A DNA stretch of 61,688 nucleotides from a virus, in IMG/VR virus record IMGVR_UViG_3300042520_002382, positions 1 through 61,688 of that record; one strand, 5' to 3'. Position numbers and translations under genes: made by a program. The notes below the pieces were generated by a model, which was not told the DNA's origin, searched no databases, and saw only the letters and a list, made by a program, of their open reading frames with translations. Position 1 is the stretch's first letter. Every line of letters starts with the position of its first letter. Shown piece after piece: positions 41,965 through 49,425 of this stretch.

Positions 41965-42318
41965 ATGGCCTGGGACGAGGGCGAAGCGATCACATGGGAG
42001 CAGGGCCTTGATGGCGCCGTTCTGATTGAGTTGTTCAACGGCCAGCAGGCGTGGCCATTCCCTGGTTGGGATATAAATGCAGTCTTGTCTGACGAAAAAG
42101 GACGCGCCGTTTACAGTCTCACCACTATTGTAGATACTATTGCTGGAACAATCCGAGTCATTGCCCCTGAAGCCATAATCAATAGCCTCAAGGTTTCTAA
42201 GGCGTGGTTCCTTAATGTTTTGATGATTGCCCCCGGCAATATCCAGGCCGATGATCATCACCTGATATACCGGCCGGTAACGATTGCAGTTCGCCCCGCC
42301 AGGAGGGATCCAGCATGA
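41965..42318 (+). CDS. Hypothetical beta-rich protein
   Basis: 117 residues, chosen ATG 20 nt after motif copy 15. Strands such as VYSLTTIVDTIAGTIRVIAP and a C-terminal YRPVTIAVRPARR; lower GC than neighbours. Overlaps the next gene by four bases. The layout resembles small phage fibre-assembly proteins; not recognised. Confidence 0.5.
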   Translation: MAWDEGEAITWEQGLDGAVLIELFNGQQAWPFPGWDINAVLSDEKGRAVYSLTTIVDTIAGTIRVIAPEAIINSLKVSKAWFLNVLMIAPGNIQADDHHLIYRPVTIAVRPARRDPA

Positions 42319-42941
42319 GCTGCCCAACCGTTATCCGGGTCACAACCGGCACCGGGCCGCCTGGGATCGGCTTACCTGCGGGCACTGCCGATGCCGGGAA
42401 GTACGTGCGGAAGGCGGGCAGCACGGCCTACGCCTACGAACTGGTCACGCCTGATCAGGTGGGGCTGCCGCAGGGGCTGAGCAGCACCAGTTCGCCCACG
42501 TTTGCTGGGCTGACGCTTGGAGGCATGTCATCGGCTGTTGGCAGCCTGGTGCTGGTAGGGGCCAATGGACAGCTCACCACGGTGCTGCTGGGCACCAATC
42601 TGTCGCTAGTTGACGGGGCCCTGGTTGTAGCAGGCGGCAGCAGCGGCGGCGGTGGGTATCCGTTATACGCAATCACCAACACATATACCGCCAGCGGCGC
42701 AATATCCCCCACTGACCGCGTGGCGGTCATCAACTCCGCCAGCGCGGTCACAATGACCCTGGCGGCTGGGCCCAGCGATGGCCACTCCATGGTTATTAAG
42801 CGCTTCGGGGCTGGGGCCGTAACAGTTACTGCGGTCTTTGACGGCGCCAACTTCAGCATCGTGGCCGATTCAGCAACCATAAGAGAATCAGTGCAACTGA
42901 CCTGGGCACCCAGCCTCGCCACTTGGCTAATCCTTGGCTAA
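42315..42941 (+). CDS. Tail fibre/spike-like protein
   Basis: 208 residues. Pro/Gly-rich start, a repeat-like strand region (SSTSSPTFAGLTLGGMSSAV), a Gly-rich hinge (AGGSSGGGG) and a C-terminal beta domain (DRVAVINSASAVTMTLAAGP, VIKRFGAGAVTVTAVFDG) often seen in phage fibre tips. Sits next to the SGNH-hydrolase fibre. Confidence 0.6.
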   Translation: MSCPTVIRVTTGTGPPGIGLPAGTADAGKYVRKAGSTAYAYELVTPDQVGLPQGLSSTSSPTFAGLTLGGMSSAVGSLVLVGANGQLTTVLLGTNLSLVDGALVVAGGSSGGGGYPLYAITNTYTASGAISPTDRVAVINSASAVTMTLAAGPSDGHSMVIKRFGAGAVTVTAVFDGANFSIVADSATIRESVQLTWAPSLATWLILG

Positions 42942-42956
42942 TCCTGTGAGGTAACC

Positions 42957-45260
42957 ATGCCAACTCTTGACTATTTTGTTCGTGGTGCAGGCGAAACCAG
43001 TCCATTTAATCTGGTAAACCATACGCCTGATGCTGGCGGTTCGTGGTCCATTCACACCGGCGGAAACTTTATTGTTTCCCCTAATAACTACGCTAGACTT
43101 TCCAATAGCTCGACGTTATCCATAGCGCAATGGACCGGCGATACCGGAATCGATAATTACGAAGCCGCTGTCGAAGGATTTTGGAGAAGTGCCCCAGAAA
43201 GCTCTGTCATTGCCGTATGCACGCGACTTGAATCCGGCGCTGGCGTAATGCACCGGATGTATGTATCCGGTGCTAATTTTGCTTTGGATATTCTTGATGC
43301 GTTTGGCGGCTATACGGGCCGTGCTGCATTGCCAAACGCAGGCGCGGTTAAGACCGATAACCCCTATTTAGTAGTCGGAACCTGCAACGGCACTACTTTT
43401 ACAACATCAGTAAAGGATTTGGTTTCAAGTCTGTGGCTAACATCGGCTGGAACTTTTACGAGTAGCGCTCGCGTTGCCGCGCTAACCGCAACTATTACGC
43501 ATTCTTCTGCCCGGGGTAGAATTGGAATACACGATTATGCTGGCGCAACTGACACAACCGGCTCCAGCTTCGACGCAGTTTCCTACGGCGAAGTTGGCAC
43601 CCTCGGAGCCACCCTTCCGCCGACTGCCATCACACTCACCGGCCCAACATCGGGAACCGTTGGCCAGGCGTCAACCAACTTTACGATTGGGACTGACAAC
43701 CCTGTGCAATCGGGATCTGTTGTTGTAACCCCGTCTGATGGGGGCGACGGGGGTACTTTTACGCCAACGACTGTCACCCTGACATCTTCGACCGCCACAG
43801 CAACCTTCACTTATACGGCTGCCACATCTGGCACGAAAACCATTTCGGTCACAAACAATGCCAGTCTGACCAACCCATCCAGCATTTCGTACACGGCATC
43901 AGCGCCTGCGCCGGTAACGACCTACACGCTGACCGGACCATCTACCTGCACCGTCGGCCAAGCCTCTTCCAACTTCACCGCCACCCTTGGAACCGGCGTT
44001 CTCACTGGCACCGTTGTCATCACGCCTTCTGCTGGAGCTGGAGGCGGAACGTTCAGCCCTTCTTCCGTCTCACTGACAAATACCACCAGAAGCGCGACGT
44101 TCACTTACACCGCTGCAAGCGCTGGCAGCAAGACAATCGCCACGACCAACGACGGTGGCCTGACGAACCCAGCGTCTCTAAGCGTCACGGCATCAACCAA
44201 TCAGACGATCTATTGCGATAATGCTGCAATCGTTAAGTCACCTACCAACTGGGTGCTGAGCGGCAGCACAGGAGCACAAGCGGCCGAAACTGTTTGGCCC
44301 GGTAGCTACATGAGGCTGAGATTCGATGGAACCGCCATCAATATCAACGTCTCAACAGCAGGACTAAGCGCCTATCCGTGGGTGCTGTATCAAGTGGACA
44401 GCCTCAACCCTGTTATTGCAAAGTTGACCGCAGGGCAGACGGCAATCAGTATTACCGGCCTTTCCGCAGGGGCGCATGAGCTGAATGTGATCTATCAGGC
44501 CAGGGACGACTATAACCAGGCCGGCACATGGGGCGATGCCCAGAAGCTGCAAATCGTATCTTTCGTGCCAAGTGGCGGGACGGGACTGTTGGCGGCGCCT
44601 GCAGCACGACCAAAACGAGCGATCATCTATGGCGATTCAATCACAGCGGGCCTGGCCGTCACTGCGCCCCCCGGAGTCACGACGGCGGTTGGCGTCAACG
44701 CCGCAACGGCCTCCTACGCCAACCACATCGGCGTCGGATTGAATGCAGAGTTTGATCAAGCCGGATGTGGGGCAGACGGCTGGACGGTCGGCGGCGTTGG
44801 CGGGTTCCCCGCTCTCCCCAGCGGCTGGAACCTGAAGAAGCCCGGAGTCCCCAGAAGCCTTGCCGCCCATGATTACGTTGTCGTGATCCATGGCTACAAC
44901 GACGGGGCTACCGATATAGCGTCGTCGGTCGTCACCAACTGGATCACTGCGGTTCGAGCAACGACAGCAGCCTGGATTTTTATCTGCGTTCCATTTTCTG
45001 GACGGCAGCGCGGAGCAATCACAGCGGGAGTTGCGAGCTATATCGCCGCCAACCCAAGCGAGGCGAAAGTGAAGGTGATTGATCTGGGCTCGTTCTATCA
45101 ATCCGCCCAGTCTGGCTACTACACGACCGATGGCATTCATCCAAATAGCTGGCAAGGTGGTCGGCTGGCTGCCGCATACGTGGGAGGGATGGTGCAACAT
45201 ATCGGTACTGGTGCTGCGGTGGCAGCGCCGACCTATCGAGGGGGGTTCAGGAGGGTGTGA
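42957..45260 (+). CDS. Tail fibre with Ig-like repeats and SGNH/GDSL hydrolase domain
   Basis: 767 residues. Residues about 1-215 form a laminin-G/concanavalin-type beta domain. Two Ig-like repeats follow at about 220-415, each with TGP(T/S)-G-VGQAS-NFT and SKTI-type ends. A carbohydrate-binding-like segment leads to the SGNH esterase: GDSIT (Ser near 561), a Gly block (GWTVGGVGGFP), HGYND (Asn near 648) and DGIHPN (Asp/His near 725-728), the full catalytic set. It probably de-acetylates or cleaves surface polysaccharide during adsorption. Lower-GC stretches suggest mosaic origin. Confidence 0.85.
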   Translation: MPTLDYFVRGAGETSPFNLVNHTPDAGGSWSIHTGGNFIVSPNNYARLSNSSTLSIAQWTGDTGIDNYEAAVEGFWRSAPESSVIAVCTRLESGAGVMHRMYVSGANFALDILDAFGGYTGRAALPNAGAVKTDNPYLVVGTCNGTTFTTSVKDLVSSLWLTSAGTFTSSARVAALTATITHSSARGRIGIHDYAGATDTTGSSFDAVSYGEVGTLGATLPPTAITLTGPTSGTVGQASTNFTIGTDNPVQSGSVVVTPSDGGDGGTFTPTTVTLTSSTATATFTYTAATSGTKTISVTNNASLTNPSSISYTASAPAPVTTYTLTGPSTCTVGQASSNFTATLGTGVLTGTVVITPSAGAGGGTFSPSSVSLTNTTRSATFTYTAASAGSKTIATTNDGGLTNPASLSVTASTNQTIYCDNAAIVKSPTNWVLSGSTGAQAAETVWPGSYMRLRFDGTAININVSTAGLSAYPWVLYQVDSLNPVIAKLTAGQTAISITGLSAGAHELNVIYQARDDYNQAGTWGDAQKLQIVSFVPSGGTGLLAAPAARPKRAIIYGDSITAGLAVTAPPGVTTAVGVNAATASYANHIGVGLNAEFDQAGCGADGWTVGGVGGFPALPSGWNLKKPGVPRSLAAHDYVVVIHGYNDGATDIASSVVTNWITAVRATTAAWIFICVPFSGRQRGAITAGVASYIAANPSEAKVKVIDLGSFYQSAQSGYYTTDGIHPNSWQGGRLAAAYVGGMVQHIGTGAAVAAPTYRGGFRRV

Positions 45261-45364
45261 CTCAACGGTAGCCAGCCTGCTCAACTAAAGCCAGTTTTCG
45301 TAAACCTTGTGAACATGCCACCAACAACGCAATCGTCCCAGCCAATTCACCCGACCTTTGCGCC

Positions 45365-45460
45365 ATGACCGCCTGGCACCTGGCACTGTTCCCAGTCGCC
45401 TGGTACCTGGTGACAGCGGTGCCTGCCATGCCGCCTGAAGTGCTGCATCGGGAAAACTGA
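45365..45460 (+). CDS. Tiny membrane peptide (31 residues)
   Basis: MTAWHLALFPVAWYLVTAVP followed by a short tail ending HREN; the last codons lie in motif copy 16. One hydrophobic segment. Its start overlaps the stop of a 17-codon frame beginning at 45315. It may be part of the holin region; weak support. Confidence 0.35.
   Translation: MTAWHLALFPVAWYLVTAVPAMPPEVLHREN
45450..45458 (+). promoter_or_regulatory. Late-promoter-like motif GGGAAAACT (copy 16)
   Basis: Followed by GAGGCAGAG; 20 nt before the ATG at 45479. The last copy on the genome. Confidence 0.75.
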
Positions 45461-45478
45461 GGCAGAGCACAGCACCCC

Positions 45479-45736
45479 ATGACCAGCGGCAACCAACCCC
45501 CCGGCAAACCGCCGTTCTGGCTTGAGGTTGAGCAACAAGTGGCGGCGGGGTTGATTTTGCTTGCCGTGGCTGGCATTGGTTACATCGGCATAACCGTACC
45601 CAGGCAACTGGATTTAGTCCTTGAGAATCAGAAGGCCATCCTCGGTCGCCAGGTCGCCGCAGAGCAGCGGCTTGAGAAAGTGGAGGCTGCGCTTAACGGT
45701 ATTGATCGGCGTGTGACGCGATTGGAGGCCCAGTGA
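45479..45736 (+). CDS. Holin-like or XhlA-like protein: membrane segment plus coiled coil
   Basis: 85 residues: a Pro-rich N-terminus, one membrane segment (VAAGLILLAVAGIGYIGITV) and a C-terminal coiled coil (RQVAAEQRLEKVEAALNGID). This resembles haemolysin XhlA/holin-associated proteins. It has its own late motif and overlaps the next gene (GTGA). A role in lysis together with the next gene is inferred; the endolysin itself is about 19 kb away on the other strand. Confidence 0.55.
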   Translation: MTSGNQPPGKPPFWLEVEQQVAAGLILLAVAGIGYIGITVPRQLDLVLENQKAILGRQVAAEQRLEKVEAALNGIDRRVTRLEAQ

Positions 45737-45981
45737 ACTGCCGGGAGCTGATCAGCGGCACGGTGGCCCTGTGCCTGGGGCTGGCGGCTGCTGGCGGCTT
45801 CGGCGGAGCGATCTACTGCCAGAGCAAGGGGGGCGACTGCGAGGAGGCCTGGAAAGCGGCCATCGCCGGGGCCTTGGCGGCGGCCACCACCGGCGGAACC
45901 CTGCTGGCCCAACTGGATGGCCGGAGGCGCGACCCTGAGGGGCTGGAGGGGCCACCGCGGGGCGACGGGGGGAGAGGCTGA
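45733..45981 (+). CDS. Small holin-like membrane protein
   Basis: 82 residues, GTG start. Two hydrophobic segments (LISGTVALCLGLAAAGGFGG and AAIAGALAAATTGGTLLAQL) with a charged, Gly-rich C-terminus: a class II holin layout. Cysteines flank the loop. Translationally coupled to the preceding membrane/coiled-coil gene. Confidence 0.5.
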   Translation: MNCRELISGTVALCLGLAAAGGFGGAIYCQSKGGDCEEAWKAAIAGALAAATTGGTLLAQLDGRRRDPEGLEGPPRGDGGRG

Positions 45982-46264
45982 GGCTTGCCGCAAGGGCAAG
46001 TGATGCGCGGCCGATGCACCACCGCCAAGAAGTCAAGTGGTGACAGGCTTTGTACTACGACATCCGCGAGATTGACGAGGATTTGTATCTTGCCGTCCTG
46101 GCCTGCCGTTTGGCCCAAAATGCAAGCCCTGACAGCGGTTTGAGCGGTGCTGCGCCCTTGCCGACAGTGACAGGAAGGGACTGAAAGGGACTGGAAAGAC
46201 GTACCTTATGCACGGCCCGTGCATCGGCTGCAGGCCCGCTCCCCGTCCGCGTCGTATTCCGTCC
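45982..46264. other. Region upstream of integrase, possible attP
   Basis: Contains the hairpin CTTGCC-GCAAG-GGCAAG at 45984-46000 (no U-tract), a small possible gene (46050), and the direct repeat AGGGACTGAA/AGGGACTGGA near 46175-46196 that could be recombinase arm sites. attP often lies beside int, but I cannot identify a core or a tRNA remnant. Confidence 0.35.
46050..46184 (+). CDS. Possible small protein (44 residues, TTG start)
   Basis: A coherent acidic helical start (YYDIREIDEDLYLAVLACRL) in an otherwise non-coding gap; a stop lies just upstream in frame, so TTG is the only start. It may be a real small gene or a fragment of a host gene carried with the attachment site. Confidence 0.3.
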   Translation: MYYDIREIDEDLYLAVLACRLAQNASPDSGLSGAAPLPTVTGRD

Positions 46265-47275
46265 ATGGCCTCGATCAACGTCCAGCGCGGGCGGCTCTAC
46301 CTGCTGGCCAAGCTGCCGCGGCGTGATGGGGCCCCAGGGCTGCAGCAGGCCCGCATCGCTCTGCGGATGGACGACACCCCGATCAACCGCCGAGCAGCCG
46401 CGAAGCAGCTCCAGACTCTGGAGCGGCAGTTGGATGGCGGCACCTTTGAATGGGCCTACTGGCTTGATCAGGCAGCAGGGGCGATCACATGGCGCGAGGC
46501 CATCGCCAGGCTCTACCGGGCGCGGGTGGTGCTCGGGCGAACGGGGGAATCAACCTGGCAGGTGAACTACCTCGGGCGCCTGCGGCAGGTTCCACAGGGG
46601 AGCGCCTGCACGACCGCCAGCATGGCCAAGGCACTGGAGCGCTACGACCGGGCCACCTGCTCATACAAGGAGCTTTACTACCTGCTGCGGCATCTGGCCA
46701 AGTTGGTGGCGGTGCCGTTCCCGGAGGTGCCATTGCCCACCTACAGCCAAGCGGAGTTGGTGGCGGTGCCCACTGACGAGCAGATCATCGCGTGGGTCGG
46801 TGGGGCGCCGGATCCGGTGCGGTGGTACTGGGGAATGATGGCCACCTACGGCCTGCGGCCCCACGAGATCGAGGGGGCGGTGCTGATCGAGCGCGATCTG
46901 TGCCAGGTGGCAGACGCGACAAAAACGGGATTCAGGACTGTGGTGCCGTTACCCCGCGAGTGGGTCGAGCGGTTCGGGTTGCGTGATCGGCGCTTGCGGC
47001 CACGGCTGGGGGGCAGCGTTGATCGGCCGGATGCGGTGAGCAAGTGGCTCAGCAAAGAACTGCGGCGGCAGGGGCTGCCTTGGCGTCCCTACTCCCTGCG
47101 CCATGCTTTTGGCGGCAGGCTATGGCGGGAAGGTGGTAGTCGGCTGGATGTTTACACTGCGGCGAGATTGATGGGTCACACTCCGGCAGTTCACGCTCGC
47201 ACGTACCGCGCTCACATCCAGCCGCACCAGGTAGCGGAGGCGGCAGAGCGGGCGCTAGGGGGTGGGTTTTCGTGA
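46265..47275 (+). CDS. int: Tyrosine recombinase / phage integrase
   Basis: 336 residues from MASINVQRG. The catalytic domain shows the box I Arg (ATYGLRPHEIEG), PYSLRHAFGG (the usual HxxR reads YxxR, then the conserved RH), and LMGHTPAVHARTY with the nucleophile Tyr. It would integrate the genome into the host chromosome, so a temperate lifestyle is likely. An N-terminal arm-binding domain precedes. The next gene converges and overlaps by 21 bases. Confidence 0.88.
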   Translation: MASINVQRGRLYLLAKLPRRDGAPGLQQARIALRMDDTPINRRAAAKQLQTLERQLDGGTFEWAYWLDQAAGAITWREAIARLYRARVVLGRTGESTWQVNYLGRLRQVPQGSACTTASMAKALERYDRATCSYKELYYLLRHLAKLVAVPFPEVPLPTYSQAELVAVPTDEQIIAWVGGAPDPVRWYWGMMATYGLRPHEIEGAVLIERDLCQVADATKTGFRTVVPLPREWVERFGLRDRRLRPRLGGSVDRPDAVSKWLSKELRRQGLPWRPYSLRHAFGGRLWREGGSRLDVYTAARLMGHTPAVHARTYRAHIQPHQVAEAAERALGGGFS

Positions 47276-47563
47276 AAGCAATTTCCAACTCTTAAGACTG
47301 GGACTGTCCCACTTCATGGCAAACGTCATATCCTTTTTGATATGAACAAATGTAGCTATTCCATCAACAGTAACCTCTGTCACTTTCCACTTTGAAAAAC
47401 GTGGAGCCTGCCAAATATCGCCAACTCTAAACATTGATCTTTGGCAATCGCTTTTGTGATCTTCAAGGTCTTTAAGCGTTGCCTCGCTCTGACACTGTTT
47501 GTGTCTGTCAACAAGATAATTGTAATAGTCGACACACGGCAGCCCTAGTAGATTTTTATCCAT
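47255..47563 (-). CDS. Hypothetical AT-rich accessory protein
   Basis: 102 residues from MDKNLLGLPC. A small beta domain is suggested by FRVGDIWQAPRFSKWKVTEV and FVHIKKDMTFAMKW. Base composition is much more AT-rich than neighbours, pointing to recent transfer. Its 3' end overlaps the convergent int gene. No family recognised. Confidence 0.5.
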   Translation of the reverse strand: MDKNLLGLPCVDYYNYLVDRHKQCQSEATLKDLEDHKSDCQRSMFRVGDIWQAPRFSKWKVTEVTVDGIATFVHIKKDMTFAMKWDSPSLKSWKLLSRKPTP

Positions 47564-47575
47564 TGCCAATAATGA

Positions 47576-47794
47576 TTAAGTAACAGAAAGAGTCGGCGCC
47601 ACCGCCGCAACATTCACCCGCACGCAGCGCCTGGTGCTGCCCACGGGCGCCAAGTCGATCAGCTCCCTGCCCCAGCGCCAGCGGGATTTGCGGTTGGCGT
47701 CGGCTTCGTGGATGAGGCGTTTGATATGGCGATCGGAAACTGCCAGGGCCTCGGCAGCTTCGGCGATGGTCAGCAGCACGCGAGCGGCGGCCAT
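47576..47794 (-). CDS. HTH protein, excisionase-like
   Basis: 72 residues, start overlapping the upstream stop by one base (TGATG). LTIAEAAEALAVSDRHIKRL is a winged-helix/MerR-type HTH as in phage excisionases, followed by a basic wing (DANRKSRWRWGRE). Located 300 bases from int on the opposite strand, which fits a directionality factor. Confidence 0.55.
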   Translation of the reverse strand: MAAARVLLTIAEAAEALAVSDRHIKRLIHEADANRKSRWRWGRELIDLAPVGSTRRCVRVNVAAVAPTLSVT

Positions 47795-48204
47795 CAGCAA
47801 CGAGCCTCCTGGTCACCCTGCTGCTGCTCCCGCTTGGCCAGCCACTCCGGCAGCGGCAGCAACGGGCCTGCCATGCCGTCGCGGGTGGCCCAGAGGCAGT
47901 CCGTATGCCCAAAGCAGCGGTTCATCACCAGCAGCCGCACCCGAGCCGCGTCCCGCTCCACCCGCAGCTGCTCGGCCTCCTGCCGCAGCTCGCGCACGCA
48001 CTCGGGGCACCCCCAGGCGTTGGTTGGTTGCTGGCCGTGGGTTGGGCAGTTCTGAAGACGGAGGCGGGCAGCTTCGGCGCGCCCTGCATTTCTCCAATAA
48101 GCGGCCAAAAGCCTATTCGCTGCGTTCAATTCGTCTTCCAACCGCCGGATGGTGCGCCACGGGGCCAGCAGGCGGGCCAGGGTGCGGAGGGTGGGGTGGT
48201 TCAT
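47794..48204 (-). CDS. Hypothetical protein
   Basis: 136 residues from MNHPTLRTLARLL. Helical, with a Cys pair (NCPTHG...WGCPEC) suggesting a zinc site and a long basic/acidic helix (LRQEAEQLRVERDAARVRLL). Both ends overlap neighbours in the early operon. Unknown. Confidence 0.55.
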   Translation of the reverse strand: MNHPTLRTLARLLAPWRTIRRLEDELNAANRLLAAYWRNAGRAEAARLRLQNCPTHGQQPTNAWGCPECVRELRQEAEQLRVERDAARVRLLVMNRCFGHTDCLWATRDGMAGPLLPLPEWLAKREQQQGDQEARC

Positions 48205-48800
48205 GGCTGCACCCTCCGAAACTCCACAACCCAAACCCACGGGTTGGCGTCCCATGATCCGTGGCCGTTGATTGATTGCCAGAGCGTCCCAAAACTTTCT
48301 CGCGCCCACGGGCAACTGGGCTCTGATCTTAAATAGTCCCACCAAAAGCTTTGAGCCTTGGATGGCGACACGGCCCGCCAGGAGAGCCTGACCCCTTCGG
48401 CCCTTGCATCCGCTTCGCTGATGCTTTGCAGCAGCTCCACGCGAACGGCAGTGATCTCCAGGGTGATGCGGCTGGCCCAGCGGGGCATGAAAATTGAAGT
48501 GCGCCAGGGGGCGCCGTCCATATCGGGCTCTGTGGCTTGGTAGCAGATTCCAGTCTCGGCGCTGCCGTTCCATCTTTCCCAAACCCAAAGCCGGTCGCCA
48601 GGCTCGCCGTAGAAACATTTCCATGTGCGAGCATTGGTGTCATGCCATTCGCCCGTTGAGATGAGCTTGGCTAAGCCATCTTCATCCGGCTGTGGCTCCA
48701 CCACCCGCCGAGTCTGCGTTTTGCTGCCATTTAAGATGGCGCGGACCATCTCAGCTTTGAACAAGATTGGCTGCTCCTTTGTTGCTGTGGTGGTGCTCAT
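48201..48800 (-). CDS. ASCH-domain-like phage protein
   Basis: 199 residues. PILFKAEMVRAILNGSKTQT-RR, GDRLWVWERW, the signature MPRWASRITLEITAVRVELL and ING-GSWDANPWVWVVEF match a widespread phage family with an ASCH-type beta barrel thought to bind RNA or modified bases. Role in infection not established. Confidence 0.75.
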   Translation of the reverse strand: MSTTTATKEQPILFKAEMVRAILNGSKTQTRRVVEPQPDEDGLAKLISTGEWHDTNARTWKCFYGEPGDRLWVWERWNGSAETGICYQATEPDMDGAPWRTSIFMPRWASRITLEITAVRVELLQSISEADARAEGVRLSWRAVSPSKAQSFWWDYLRSEPSCPWARESFGTLWQSINGHGSWDANPWVWVVEFRRVQP

Positions 48801-49132
48801 GCCTGCACCCCCTCCCCCAGCGTCGCCAGGAAGTCGCGAACCACGTCCCTGCCCGCTGGCGTGTCTAGATCAGCCTCCCGAGCTTGAGCCAGGGTTGGCG
48901 GGAGCGGCGGGGGGCTGTGGAGGTTGTCGGCGATGGCAAGCAGGTTGTTCACGCAAAGAATGCACCCATGTTCCGTTGCCTGCACTATCGCTTCCCGCAG
49001 GAATGCGGCGAGATACCGGCGATCAGTGTTTGTTGGTAGGGTTGGAGAGAATGGACCCGCTTGGCAGCCAGCTCGATACGAGGCTTGGGTCTGTTGTGTC
49101 AGTTCTGGGAACTCTTCGTGATGGGTGCTCAT
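48797..49132 (-). CDS. Hypothetical protein
   Basis: 111 residues. Central helix with LAAFLREAIVQATEHGCILC and a Pro-rich loop, C-terminal AGRDVVRDFLATLG. Overlaps both neighbours by four bases (ATGA). Not recognised. Confidence 0.55.
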   Translation of the reverse strand: MSTHHEEFPELTQQTQASYRAGCQAGPFSPTLPTNTDRRYLAAFLREAIVQATEHGCILCVNNLLAIADNLHSPPPLPPTLAQAREADLDTPAGRDVVRDFLATLGEGVQA

Positions 49133-49425
49133 AGTTGATTCTCCGCTGCAGGCTCCGTCATCGCTTCAACCAAAGCCAAATCGTTTTCTCTGTTCTCTAA
49201 TGTTATCTTTGCGCCTTGGAGTGCCGTATTTGCCTGAATTAAAAGGAAGTTATGCGCTTCCTTCCATGTATCAAAGATAGTGTTTTCTTTGGATCTCCGT
49301 GAAACATCCTTGCGGCCCTTGTAGTCAGTGCGCTCGATCCACACCTGCTTTGGTGTTTCCTTAATGCACACTACTGCAGTGATCCTTGCCTTTCCCCATT
49401 TGTTAACTTCATATTTAGTACTCAC
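49129..49425 (-). CDS. Hypothetical protein
   Basis: 98 residues; GTG at 49425 overlaps the exonuclease stop. Beta strands (ARITAVVCIKETPKQVWIER) followed by a long helix with TWKEAHNFLLIQANTALQGA. AT-richer than neighbours. Unknown. Confidence 0.5.
   Translation of the reverse strand: MSTKYEVNKWGKARITAVVCIKETPKQVWIERTDYKGRKDVSRRSKENTIFDTWKEAHNFLLIQANTALQGAKITLENRENDLALVEAMTEPAAENQL

Noticed and set aside
8781-45458. GGGAAAACT as a ribosome-binding site
   Set aside because: It is 20-28 nt from the start codons and does not complement the CCUCC anti-Shine-Dalgarno sequence; a promoter is a better fit.
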